NCBI GenBank assembly: GCA_023424585.1
Contig: JAFADT010000041.1
Coordinates: 1-14,118, forward strand
Direction of reading: 5' to 3'
Source: Pseudomonadota bacterium
GTDB taxonomy: Bacteria; Myxococcota; Myxococcia; Myxococcales; Myxococcaceae
DNA length: 14,118 bases
The notes under the pieces are model-generated. The model was not told the DNA's origin. It saw only the letters and a list, made by a program, of their open reading frames with translations, and made no database searches. The position numbers and the translations under genes are program-made. Positions 1 through 6,618 of the stretch are shown here, piece after piece. How positions within the stretch are numbered: position 1 is the first letter of the stretch; every line of letters begins with the position of its first letter.

Positions 1-711
1 ATCCCAAAGCGTGCGAGTGGTGAGCGCCAGTCCGTCGAAGTTCTTCCCATTGACGAGCACATCCCAGCCAGGGAAGCTGTTGTTGGGAATCTTGTCGGCG
101 CATTCGTTGTGTGGAGCATTGCCGCCCAGGTGTCGCACCGGGACGGGCCTGCACTCGGACCGGCGTTCGTGCTCCGGTGACTCGGGCGGCACGGGGGGAA
201 ACCAATCCCGCCCCGCCGGCTCGGGCTTCAGCTTGGGTGGGCGTTGCACTTCAGCTTCCTGGGAGGCCACCTTCGTTCCTCGTGAGGTCCCTGCTTCCTC
301 GGGGTAGGCGTGGCGGAGTTCGTATGCATCCATCGCTTCTTTGATGGCGACGCCGACCACCACCACGCCGAGCACGATCACGGCTCCCACGGCAATCTCC
401 GGAGCCGCCAGCACGCAGAATCCGATTCCCACGGCAGCGGCGTCAGCGGAGGCGACCGCGCATCTTCCCGTGGTGTCGTGGAACTCGATGCGGTCATGGT
501 CAAGGGCTCGATAGCACCTCTCCACCAGAACCGGCCAAGGCTGAGACGCCTCGCGGACCACGCACCGCCCTTCGTCAATCCAAGGCAGTTGCGCAGCCCG
601 TTCAAGGTTGGTGAGTCTCCGGCTCCGCGCTCTGCCTGTACCGGGCGACGGTGTCGACGCGGCGCATGCCGAAAGGAAGAGTAGGAGCGTGATGCAAGCG
701 CGGAAGCGCAT
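1..711 (-). CDS. DUF6310-like lipoprotein, C-terminus cut by window edge
   Basis: An open frame of 237 codons starts at an ATG at 711 and runs off the left edge without a stop. Residues 1-16 form a lipoprotein signal: Arg-rich start, hydrophobic run, lipobox L-S-A-C with Cys16. A Cys-containing segment follows (C50, C66, C84), then a long hydrophobic stretch at about 91-124. A Pro/Glu-rich linker comes next. The last visible part contains HLGGNAPHNECADKIPNN and ends in FDGLALTTRTLWD. From memory this matches the myxobacterial DUF6310 lipoproteins, where the region after TLWD continues into a short conserved domain lying outside the window. Function is unknown. The relatives' C-terminal pattern resembles nuclease-like toxin domains, which is inference only. 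The RBS is weak, and the start was chosen because the signal peptide begins exactly there. Several such lipoproteins often occur per myxobacterial genome. Confidence 0.82.
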   Translation of the reverse strand, partial: MRFRACITLLLFLSACAASTPSPGTGRARSRRLTNLERAAQLPWIDEGRCVVREASQPWPVLVERCYRALDHDRIEFHDTTGRCAVASADAAAVGIGFCVLAAPEIAVGAVIVLGVVVVGVAIKEAMDAYELRHAYPEEAGTSRGTKVASQEAEVQRPPKLKPEPAGRDWFPPVPPESPEHERRSECRPVPVRHLGGNAPHNECADKIPNNSFPGWDVLVNGKNFDGLALTTRTLWD

Positions 712-1339
712 GGCGATATTCTCGCAGCAGAAGTGAGGGCTTCAGCGCTACGTGCTCGGAGTCTAGCAGCGCACGACAGCACCGTGTGTGCTCGGCGTTC
801 TCCGGCTCAACCTGCCGCGTCCCGAGAGGACGTCGAACCGCTTTCAGCGATCCAGCGAATCTCCTGCCCTGCGGCTCCTTGAGGAACATGGGCAAGCGAA
901 AACCCATTGATCTGAATGGCTTGCTGGGTCGTCAACGTGTGCCCGAAGGCGAGACTTGAGCCCGCGGACAAGGCGATAGGAAATCACAGGCAGGACGCGC
1001 TGTTGCTGACATGGAGACAGACTTGATCCTCGACGTTTGAAAGGCATCCCTGTGCCTCGACATCTATGAGTCCAATCGCCTGAGCTTCCTCATGATGTCG
1101 CCGGGGACAGCACCTGTCGCCCCCGCACTTCCGCGAAGGGGGTGAGCCGGTGCGGCTCCACGCGGGTGGGAGGCGTGATGTGCGTCACCAGGACGCCCGC
1201 GCCCGACAAGGCATCCTTTCGCCTGGGCCTTGGGCCAGGATGGAGACCGCGCTCAGGTCCGGAGGAGCGTCCGGCAGCGCCCGTGGCCGGCGGTGGGTAG
1301 TCGGGCGGCAGCACCTCGATGACGCCCAGCCACTCGCAG
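712..1339. other. Intergenic stretch without an intact gene
   Basis: No frame here has both a convincing start and a coding-like composition along its length. Short open frames on both strands (for example minus 1047-844 and plus 888-959) have Arg/Ser-rich or unrecognisable translations. The part nearest hrpA (about 1090-1339) may be a decayed gene, listed separately. A small inverted repeat GACAG-CAC-CTGTC lies at 1106-1118. No T-tract terminator, tRNA or repeat array was seen. Confidence 0.6.
1090..1339 (-). pseudogene. Possible frameshifted relic of an unknown gene
   Basis: Immediately downstream of the hrpA stop, the minus strand has coding-like stretches in alternating frames. One frame gives CEWLGVIEVLPPDYPPPATG. 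A second then gives LPDAPPDLSAVSILAQGPGE. The first frame resumes with DALSGAGVLVTHITPPTRVE and stops at 1090-1092. Each stretch favours G or C at third codon positions, while the intervening out-of-frame text does not. That pattern suggests an old gene carrying two frameshifts, though it could be chance in high-GC DNA. No family is recognised and no start codon with an RBS was found. Confidence 0.25.
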
Positions 1340-4300
1340 CTAGCGCAGCGCCGAGAGGGCTGCGCCGACCTTCGCCACCGTCACCGACACGGGCGTCGTC
1401 ACCTCTGGAGCGAAGATGGCCACGCGGAGCTCCTCGAAGGCCCATCGCAGCTCTTGCGCCGCCTCCTGGTCACGCACGGTGGCGCGCCTGGCGAGGAAGG
1501 TCTCCCACAGGGGAGTGAACGGCGCGGCCTTCCCTGCGTCCTTGCCGGGGTTCGCCACCGCACGCGCCAGCCGTGCCTGGGCCGCGCGGAGATAGCGCGG
1601 GTAGTTCAGCAGGCGCGTGAAGGGGACCCACTCGATGATCTTCGCCGGAAACAGGTGCCCGAGCTGCGAGCGGATGTCCCGCACGGCCGCCGCGCCGCTC
1701 GGCCCCTTGGATGCTGCCTTGAGTGCGGCGAGCGTCTCAGCGAGCTCCGCGGAGGTGGCAACGACGACGTTCGCCCAGTCCCGGGCCGTCTGCTCGATGC
1801 GCTGTGAGCCGTCCTGGACCAGCGCCTCGAAGGCCGCCTTCGTGCGGGGCAGCGGCGCACCTGGTGCGAGCTTGAACGCATCGTCGACGCTGCGCGCGAG
1901 GACGAGCGCCCGGAAGGCGTCGGCCTGGCCCCGCGCGGGCGGCGCGCCGTCCAGGGACGGGAAGGGCAGCGGCATGCGCGCGGCGCTGACGGCCACGTGT
2001 CCGCGCGCGGCGAGCATCAGGAGCCGGCGGATCCCCGTGCGCGTGGCCGCGTCGGCGGCGGCGGCTGTCTCGAGCAGCACCAGGTCCACGGCCGCGCCCC
2101 GGTCGACGAGCGCGGGATAGCTGCGGACCTCGAGTCCGCCGACCCGCCGGGTAACAAAGGGGGGAAGCTCGCCGAAGGTCCAGGCGGTCAGCCCCTTGCG
2201 CTCCCAGTCCGAAGTCGGTGCCGCGCTACGCAGCGCTGTTCGTGCACGTCCCCCGTGCTGATCGAGCAGCGCGTCGGCGTCGCGGCTCTTCGCGAGCTCC
2301 TTTCCCCGCTCGTCGAGCACCCGGAGCGTGACGCGCAGGTACTGCGGCACGGCATCCGCCCGGAAGGACTCCTCGGGCACGTCCACGCCGCACAGCCGGG
2401 ACACCGCGCGCGCGAGCGCCGGAATCAGCGGCCCGCGGAAGGGCACCAGCTCCTTTTCGAGACGGTCGACCAGCTCCGGCACCGGCCCCAACTGCTTGCG
2501 CTGGGCGCGGGGGAGCTGTTCGAGCAGGGTGGTGAGCTTCTCCCGCTGCCACCCGGGGATGGTCCAGTCGAGCTCACCCGGGACCAGTTGGGCGAGCAGC
2601 AGCAGCGGCACGCTCACGGTGATGCCGTCGTCCTCGGCGGAGGGGTCGAAGGTGTACGTCACCGGCACGGACGCGCCGTGCAGGGTGATGGCATCCGGGT
2701 AGTGCGCCGGGGACAGGCCCGGGTCATGCGAGAGGGCATCCTCCATCGTGAGGACGAGCACGTCGGGGTCGGCCGCCTCGGCCTTGCGGCGCCAGGCCTC
2801 GAAGCCCGCTCCGTCCGTCACGTTCGCCGGGACGCGCTGTTCGAAGAACGTCAGCAGCGCCTCGCTGTCGAGCAGCTCGCTGCGCCGGGCCTTGTCCCGC
2901 AGGCGCGCCACGCGCTCGAGCACCTGGCGGTTCTTCTCCTGGAACGCTCCCCGGGTGCGGTACTCGCCGCGCACCAGGGCATGTTCGAGGAACATCAGCC
3001 GTGCCCGGTCGGGATCCATGTGGGCCAGGGCCACGGGGCGCTCCTTGAAGACCTGGAGCCCGAAGAGGGTCGCGCTCTCCTTCACGACGGCACGCGCGGA
3101 CTTCTCCGACCAGTGCGGTTCGGAGTAGCTGCGCTTGAGCAGGTGCGGAGCCGCCGCCGCGAGCCACTCCGGGTCGAGCTTCGCCACGGTGCGCGCGAAC
3201 AGCTGGGACGTCTCCACGAGCTCGAACGCCATCGCCCAGGCTGGGGGCTTCTTCGCGAGCGCCGAGGAGGGATGGACCGTGAAGCGCGTCTGCTTCGCGC
3301 CCGTGTAGTGGCGCTGCTCCGGATTCCACTGGCCGATGCGGGACAGGAGCCCGGTGAGCAGCGCCTGGTGCAGGACGTCCCCGCGTGCCGGGGCGCCCCG
3401 GCCCTTGCGCGGCAGGCGCAGCTCGCGGACGGTCTCCTCGAGCTGGCGCTGGACGTCCCGCCACTCGCGCACCCGCAGGAAGGACAGGAAGTTGTCCCGG
3501 CACACGCGCCGCAGATGGGATGTCCCCCGGACCTCGGCCTCGCGCACGAACGCCCAGAGCTTGAGGAGGCCGGTGAAGTCCGAGTGCTCGTCACGGAAGC
3601 GCGAGTGCGACGCGTCCGCCTTCTGCGCGAGCTCCCGTGGCCGCTCGCGCGGGTCCTGGAGGTTGAGCGCCGCGGCGACGATGAGCACCTCGTCCAGGCA
3701 CCCGTACTCGGCGCCGGCGAGGATCATCCGCGCGATGCGCGGGTCCACCGGGAAGCGCGCGAGCTGGTGGCCGAGCGGCGTCAAGGTGCGCTCCTTGCCT
3801 TCGATGGCCCCGAGCTCCTCGAGAACCCGCCAGCCCTCGGCGATGGCCTTCGGCTGGGGCGGGTCGAGGAAGGGGAAGTCCTCGACGTCGCCGAGGCCGA
3901 GGGACTTCATCCGCAGGATGACCCCCGCGAGCCCGGTGCGCTTGATCTCCGGGTCGGTGAAGGCGGGCCGCGTGGTGAAGCTCACCTCGTCGTAGAGGCG
4001 CACGCAGATGCCCTCGCGCACGCGGCCGCAGCGCCCCTTGCGCTGGTCGGCGCTGGCCTGGGAGACCGGCTCGATGTGCAGTCGCGTGGTGCCCGAGCGT
4101 GGGTCGTAGCGCGACAGGCGCGCCACCCCCGTGTCCACGACGTACACGATCCCCGGGATGGTGACCGACGTCTCCGCGACGTTGGTGGCGAGGATGACGC
4201 GGCGCTGGGGGATGGTGGCGAAGACGCGCGACTGCTCGGAGGCCGACAGGCGCGCATACAGGGGTTGCACCACCGTGCCGCGAAGCTCGCGCGCGTTCAG

Positions 4301-5050
4301 GGCATTCTCGGCCTCGCGGATCTCCCGCTCCCCGGGGAGGAACACGAGGACGTCCCCGTCCGGGTCGAGCGAGAGCACATTCGCCACCGAATCGGCGACG
4401 GCGTCGGCGAGCTCGGCGTCCTCGGGGGGCGGCTCGTAGAGCACGTCCACCGGAAAGGTTCGGCCCTCCACCTGGATGACGGGAGCGCCCCCGAAGAACT
4501 GCGAGAAGCGCTCGGTCTCGATGGTGGCCGAGCTCACCACCACCTTGAGGTCGGGGCGCCTGGGGAGGATGCGCTTGAGCCACCCGAGCAGGAAGTCGAT
4601 GGTGAGGCTGCGCTCGTGGGCCTCGTCGAGCACGATCGTGTCATAGCGGCTCAGGAGCGGGTCGCTGTGGATCTGTGCGAGCAGGACGCCGTCGGTCATG
4701 AACTTCACGGCCGTCCGCTTGGACGAGCGGTCCTCGAAGCGAATCTGGTAGCCGACGTCCGTGCCCAGCTCCGTGCCGAGCTCGCGAGCTACGCGCGCCG
4801 CCACGCTCGTCGCGGCGATGCGCCGGGGCTGGGTGACGCCAATCTGGCGAGGGCGGCCGCGCCCCATGGCGAGCAGGAGCTTCGGCAGCTGCGTCGTCTT
4901 CCCCGAGCCGGTGGCCCCCGCGACGATGACCACCTGATGGGCGGTGATGGCCGCGGTGATGTCCTCCACCCGGCTCGAGATGGGGAGCTCGGGAGGGAAG
5001 CGCAGGGTGGGGAGGCCGCCGGGGGCTGGGACGGGGGAGTCGCCGGACAT
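1340..5050 (-). CDS. hrpA: ATP-dependent RNA helicase HrpA (DEAH box)
   Basis: This encodes 1236 residues, close to the roughly 1300 of E. coli HrpA. The helicase core is complete: Walker A GATGSGKT at 45-52, TQPRR at 73-77 (motif Ia), DEAH at 142-145, SAT at 174-176 (motif III) and QRKGRCGRVREG at 336-347 (motif VI). The winged-helix/ratchet and OB-like segments follow. The long C-terminal half (about 640-1236) corresponds to the DUF3418 region of HrpA proteins. HrpA is a cytoplasmic 3'-5' RNA helicase; in E. coli it has been linked to mRNA processing and rescue of stalled ribosomes. The ATG at 5050 was preferred to one at 5167 because the 39 extra residues are Arg/Ala-rich and unlike HrpA. 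Its RBS is weak. It appears monocistronic: the next minus-strand gene is more than 600 bases downstream. Very long open frames on the opposite strand are GC-driven shadows. Confidence 0.96.
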   Translation of the reverse strand: MSGDSPVPAPGGLPTLRFPPELPISSRVEDITAAITAHQVVIVAGATGSGKTTQLPKLLLAMGRGRPRQIGVTQPRRIAATSVAARVARELGTELGTDVGYQIRFEDRSSKRTAVKFMTDGVLLAQIHSDPLLSRYDTIVLDEAHERSLTIDFLLGWLKRILPRRPDLKVVVSSATIETERFSQFFGGAPVIQVEGRTFPVDVLYEPPPEDAELADAVADSVANVLSLDPDGDVLVFLPGEREIREAENALNARELRGTVVQPLYARLSASEQSRVFATIPQRRVILATNVAETSVTIPGIVYVVDTGVARLSRYDPRSGTTRLHIEPVSQASADQRKGRCGRVREGICVRLYDEVSFTTRPAFTDPEIKRTGLAGVILRMKSLGLGDVEDFPFLDPPQPKAIAEGWRVLEELGAIEGKERTLTPLGHQLARFPVDPRIARMILAGAEYGCLDEVLIVAAALNLQDPRERPRELAQKADASHSRFRDEHSDFTGLLKLWAFVREAEVRGTSHLRRVCRDNFLSFLRVREWRDVQRQLEETVRELRLPRKGRGAPARGDVLHQALLTGLLSRIGQWNPEQRHYTGAKQTRFTVHPSSALAKKPPAWAMAFELVETSQLFARTVAKLDPEWLAAAAPHLLKRSYSEPHWSEKSARAVVKESATLFGLQVFKERPVALAHMDPDRARLMFLEHALVRGEYRTRGAFQEKNRQVLERVARLRDKARRSELLDSEALLTFFEQRVPANVTDGAGFEAWRRKAEAADPDVLVLTMEDALSHDPGLSPAHYPDAITLHGASVPVTYTFDPSAEDDGITVSVPLLLLAQLVPGELDWTIPGWQREKLTTLLEQLPRAQRKQLGPVPELVDRLEKELVPFRGPLIPALARAVSRLCGVDVPEESFRADAVPQYLRVTLRVLDERGKELAKSRDADALLDQHGGRARTALRSAAPTSDWERKGLTAWTFGELPPFVTRRVGGLEVRSYPALVDRGAAVDLVLLETAAAADAATRTGIRRLLMLAARGHVAVSAARMPLPFPSLDGAPPARGQADAFRALVLARSVDDAFKLAPGAPLPRTKAAFEALVQDGSQRIEQTARDWANVVVATSAELAETLAALKAASKGPSGAAAVRDIRSQLGHLFPAKIIEWVPFTRLLNYPRYLRAAQARLARAVANPGKDAGKAAPFTPLWETFLARRATVRDQEAAQELRWAFEELRVAIFAPEVTTPVSVTVAKVGAALSALR

Positions 5051-5169
5051 GGCGGCATGGAGTAGCACTGAAGCGCACGCCGCGCCCCTGACGAATCGTG
5101 TGGGCGCCTGCTCGGCGGGCGTTCGTGGAGGGATCCTCCCTTCGCGCCAATGAAGCCACGAGGCCAAGG

Positions 5170-5208
5170 AGAAGCCCAGCGAGCCGGTGGGATGATTGCT
5201 GGGCTTCT
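5170..5208. terminator. 11-bp stem-loop, likely old tRNA terminator
   Basis: AGAAGCCCAGC (5170-5180) pairs perfectly with GCTGGGCTTCT (5198-5208) across a 17-base loop. It lies just beyond the 3' end of the half-tRNA relic at 5211-5262, where a tRNA terminator is expected. There is no long T-run on either strand, so current activity is uncertain. It could also insulate hrpA from upstream transcription. Confidence 0.5.
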
Positions 5209-5210
5209 GA

Positions 5211-5262
5211 ATGGGGCGGCGGGAATCGCACCCACTGCTTGGAGCCTCTGCGAGAGCGAGCC
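5211..5262 (-). pseudogene. 3' half-tRNA relic
   Basis: On the minus strand a T-arm is intact: stem GTGGG (5231-5235), loop TGCGATT (5224-5230), stem CCCGC (5219-5223). It is followed by an acceptor-like CGCCCCA (5212-5218). Upstream, CTCGCTCTCGCAGAGGCTCC resembles a scrambled D-arm/anticodon region. No matching 5' acceptor strand (TGGGGCG) and no 5-bp anticodon stem with a 7-base loop can be built. It is therefore a fragment and not a gene. Half-tRNAs of this kind are commonly left at attachment sites of integrative elements, which is inference here. Confidence 0.5.
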
Positions 5263-5265
5263 AAC

Positions 5266-5291
5266 GTAACCGCCCGCCGTCGGGCGGTTAC
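5266..5291. repeat. Perfect 11-bp hairpin
   Basis: GTAACCGCCCG (5266-5276), loop CCGT, then CGGGCGGTTAC (5281-5291) form a perfect inverted repeat. No T-tract follows on either strand. It abuts the half-tRNA relic. It may be a protein-binding palindrome, a factor-independent RNA hairpin or a mobile-element end. Confidence 0.6.
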
Positions 5292-5324
5292 CCTCATCGA
5301 GGATGTGCCCGCGCATGTGGAGCG

Positions 5325-5338
5325 GCAGGTGCACCTGC
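5325..5338. repeat. 14-bp perfect palindrome
   Basis: GCAGGTGCACCTGC reads the same on both strands. It sits in the gene-free segment between the 11-bp hairpin and the 14-bp inverted-repeat pair. It could be an operator-like site, but no flanking promoter or gene start supports that. Confidence 0.45.
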
Positions 5339-5427
5339 ACCCGTCGGTCGGTTACGAGCCAACCCTGCACCTGCCGCCATTGCACGGCGAGCTTCAGTGC
5401 CGGTGGTGCCTTCGAGGAGGGCCCAGA

Positions 5428-5523
5428 TGAGGTATCCCCTCATTTGCGATTTTCCCGCGGAGCTTGCTCGCTCATCCATCCGTGCATTCTCCGAGGGGAC
5501 TCTTCAAAGGAGGGGATACCTCA
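5428..5523. repeat. 14-bp perfect inverted repeats flanking 68 bases
   Basis: TGAGGTATCCCCTC (5428-5441) and its exact complement GAGGGGATACCTCA (5510-5523) enclose 68 bases without a gene. Complementarity ends cleanly on both sides. The pair lies just downstream of the minus-strand gene at 5552-5866. It could be a long-loop terminator for that gene, terminal repeats of a tiny non-autonomous element, or paired recombination sites. Nothing inside resembles a transposase. Confidence 0.6.
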
Positions 5524-5551
5524 GGGGCTCATCGGTAGAGCGGTTTCTGAC

Positions 5552-5866
5552 TCAAAAGTCACGGGGGTCACTCCACTCGAAGTCTTCTGAAGTCAGTCGC
5601 TCCGCGGACATTAACGATTCATCCATCCGGTCGATGATGTCTTGAAGAGCTTCAAGTTCCGTCCGGCCAAGTCCTGCGGTCCACTCGGGATCCCCGGATT
5701 TGTTTTTCACGACCACATTGGGTAACGCCAGGAAATCGCCCGAGCCACGCTCCAGAACCTTGACTCTGTATATTGTGCTGGGGATGCGGAAGTCCCGCAG
5801 TTCGTAAATATTGGCGACCCTGGAAATGCTTGCTCCGCCGTGCAAGTTTATGGCCTTCCAGTCCAT
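5552..5866 (-). CDS. Hypothetical protein, probable toxin-immunity partner
   Basis: This encodes 104 residues from an ATG at 5866 with a strong Shine-Dalgarno AGGAGG 8 bases upstream, overlapping the stop of the toxin relic. The protein is acidic, has no signal peptide or membrane segment, and ends in an Asp/Glu-rich tail (SEDFEWSDPRDF). A central segment (FLALPNVVVKNKSGDPEWTA) is followed by a predicted helix containing RTELEALQDIIDRMDESL. No family is recognised. The immunity assignment rests on position (12 bases after a toxin-like C-terminus, same strand), size and acidity, as is usual for polymorphic-toxin immunity genes. Base composition is less GC-rich than neighbouring genes, suggesting recent acquisition. 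The frame is intact although the toxin gene is broken, consistent with an orphan immunity gene kept after toxin loss. Confidence 0.72.
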   Translation of the reverse strand: MDWKAINLHGGASISRVANIYELRDFRIPSTIYRVKVLERGSGDFLALPNVVVKNKSGDPEWTAGLGRTELEALQDIIDRMDESLMSAERLTSEDFEWSDPRDF

Positions 5867-5878
5867 CTTGCGAACCTC

Positions 5879-6403
5879 CTAACGAAGACCGAATGAGATG
5901 ATTTTGCCATCACGAAGACCGAATGAGATGATTGTGCCATCTGGTGCAAGGTCAATGTATCGACCGTTCTTGACGTAGCGGGTCACGCCGGGAGTGAATC
6001 CATCGACAGGAAACCGCTGTGCGCCGAATAGATTCCGGGAGAACGCATCGGCCATTCTCAGATACTGCGTCATATCTTTTGCTCCCCCCATAGCTGCTCC
6101 GTGTTGATCAAAGTGATCCTTAAGTGATTCTGCCGGAGAAGAATAGCTCCCTTGGTTTCACCTGACAGTGCCATTCGGCCCCAGGCTGCAACTGGGGCCG
6201 CGAATTCCTGCCCCGATATTGCTTCTCGCCCCATCATTCCCAAAGTGCTCCCAGAGAAATGCCGGAATGAGGGCCTGGAGGAAACTATCATTCAGCCAGG
6301 TGCCCGCGAAACAGCCGACGCCGAACGCGAACATTCCCGCGCCAGTCCCCCAATCCATGGAAAGTCTTATGGCTGCCGTCACAACCACAACGGGAGTGGC
6401 GGC
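5879..6403 (-). pseudogene. Broken polymorphic-toxin gene fragment with in-frame TGA
   Basis: One minus-strand frame reads continuously from about 6403 to the TAG at 5879-5881 except for a TGA at 6158-6160. Before the TGA it encodes a hydrophobic Gly-rich region (PVVVVTAAIRLSMDWGTGAG, then FAFGVGCFAGTW) and a segment NDGARSNIGAG reminiscent of PAAR/pre-toxin linkers. After the TGA the same frame continues SPAESLKDHFDQHGAAMGG, then KDMTQYLRMADAFSRN, VTRYVKNGRYIDLAPDGTII and SFGLR. That layout is typical of small toxin tips at the ends of RHS/CDI-type proteins. The 5' end is lost at a junction with an integrase relic on the other strand. Internal re-initiation is possible at the ATG at 6073, with GGGGGAG 8 bases upstream, giving 64 residues. 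The last ten codons are duplicated. Toxin class is not identified. Confidence 0.62.
5882..5941. repeat. 30-bp tandem duplication at the toxin relic's 3' end
   Basis: Bases 5882-5911 are repeated head to tail at 5912-5941 with a single difference (T at 5904, G at 5934). On the minus strand this duplicates the last ten codons, so the relic ends DGTIISFGLR then DGKIISFGLR. The duplication keeps the frame and the original stop. Confidence 0.95.
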
Positions 6404-6571
6404 AGCCACCTTGCCATGAGGGGCGTGCCGCTGAAGGTCGTCGGGCACGCCATCATCGAGATGCCCATGCGGCACGCGCATCTCAGCCCCGAAGTGAAGC
6501 AGGACGCGGAGAGGCTCCTGGACGGCCCCGTGCTGGAGAGGGGCAATAGGGGGGCAATGGCAGGAAGCTAG
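6404..6571 (+). pseudogene. C-terminal remnant of a tyrosine recombinase (integrase)
   Basis: The plus frame from AGC at 6404 encodes 55 residues beginning SHLAMRGVPLKVV, then GHAIIEMPMRHAHLSPEV, then KQDAERLLDG, and ends at TAG 6569-6571. This is the C-terminus of phage-type integrases, normally written SHLVMRGVPLKVVQELLGH followed by xxIxMTMRYAHLSP. Two defects are visible. Four residues (QELL) are missing between VV and GH, an in-frame 12-base loss. The catalytic nucleophile Tyr of the YAHL motif is His. The N-terminal and catalytic RHxxxS parts are gone, and at about 6403 the sequence switches to the toxin relic on the other strand. The remnant points at the 3' end of the tRNA pair, a usual place for integrases of tRNA-inserted elements. 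Confidence 0.82.
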
Positions 6572-6612
6572 AAAGACAAAAGGCCCGTAACCCCTGAGGA
6601 TTACGAGCCTTC
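6571..6612 (-). terminator. Intrinsic terminator of the tRNA transcript
   Basis: The minus-strand RNA forms a 14-bp stem: the 5' arm is 6611 to 6598, the loop UCAG, and the 3' arm 6593 to 6580. It is followed by U-rich sequence (complement of GAAAGACAAAA at 6571-6581). Two pairs are G-U in minus-strand RNA and would be A-C mismatches on the other strand, so it serves minus-strand transcription. It starts a few bases after the end of the CAG tRNA. Confidence 0.88.
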
Positions 6613-6618
6613 TTGAAG

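Larger units (their letters stand above)
5051..5551. other. Gene-free segment upstream of hrpA with tRNA relic and inverted repeats
   Basis: No credible coding gene lies here. It contains, in order, the hrpA leader (5051-5167), an 11-bp stem-loop (5170-5208), a 3' half-tRNA relic (5211-5262), an 11-bp perfect hairpin (5266-5291), a 14-bp palindrome (5325-5338) and a 14-bp inverted-repeat pair (5428-5441 and 5510-5523). These are described separately. The density of broken tRNA-like text and palindromes in about 350 bases suggests past integration and excision. Confidence 0.6.

Noticed and set aside
888..959. 23-residue open frame (MGKRKPIDLNGLLGRQRVPE...) preceded by GAGGA
   Set aside because: The RBS is only two bases from the ATG, there is no continuation and no family match, so it is more likely chance or a tiny relic.
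1997..5065. Open frame of over 1000 codons on the plus strand
   Set aside because: It is antisense to hrpA, rich in Arg/His/Gly/Leu low-complexity text, has no RBS and no family motif; it is a product of high GC at third positions of the real gene.
5294..5430. Transposase or zinc-ribbon relic (frame with VPAHVERQVHLHP...LHGELQCRWC)
   Set aside because: It is suggestive on the plus strand, but the minus strand reads equally protein-like and I recognise no transposase family, so it is left as unassigned sequence.
6158..6481. Minus-strand 107-codon frame as a complete gene
   Set aside because: Its first 25 or so codons are simply antisense to the integrase relic and it ends at the nonsense codon inside the toxin relic; it is a chimera of two relics.
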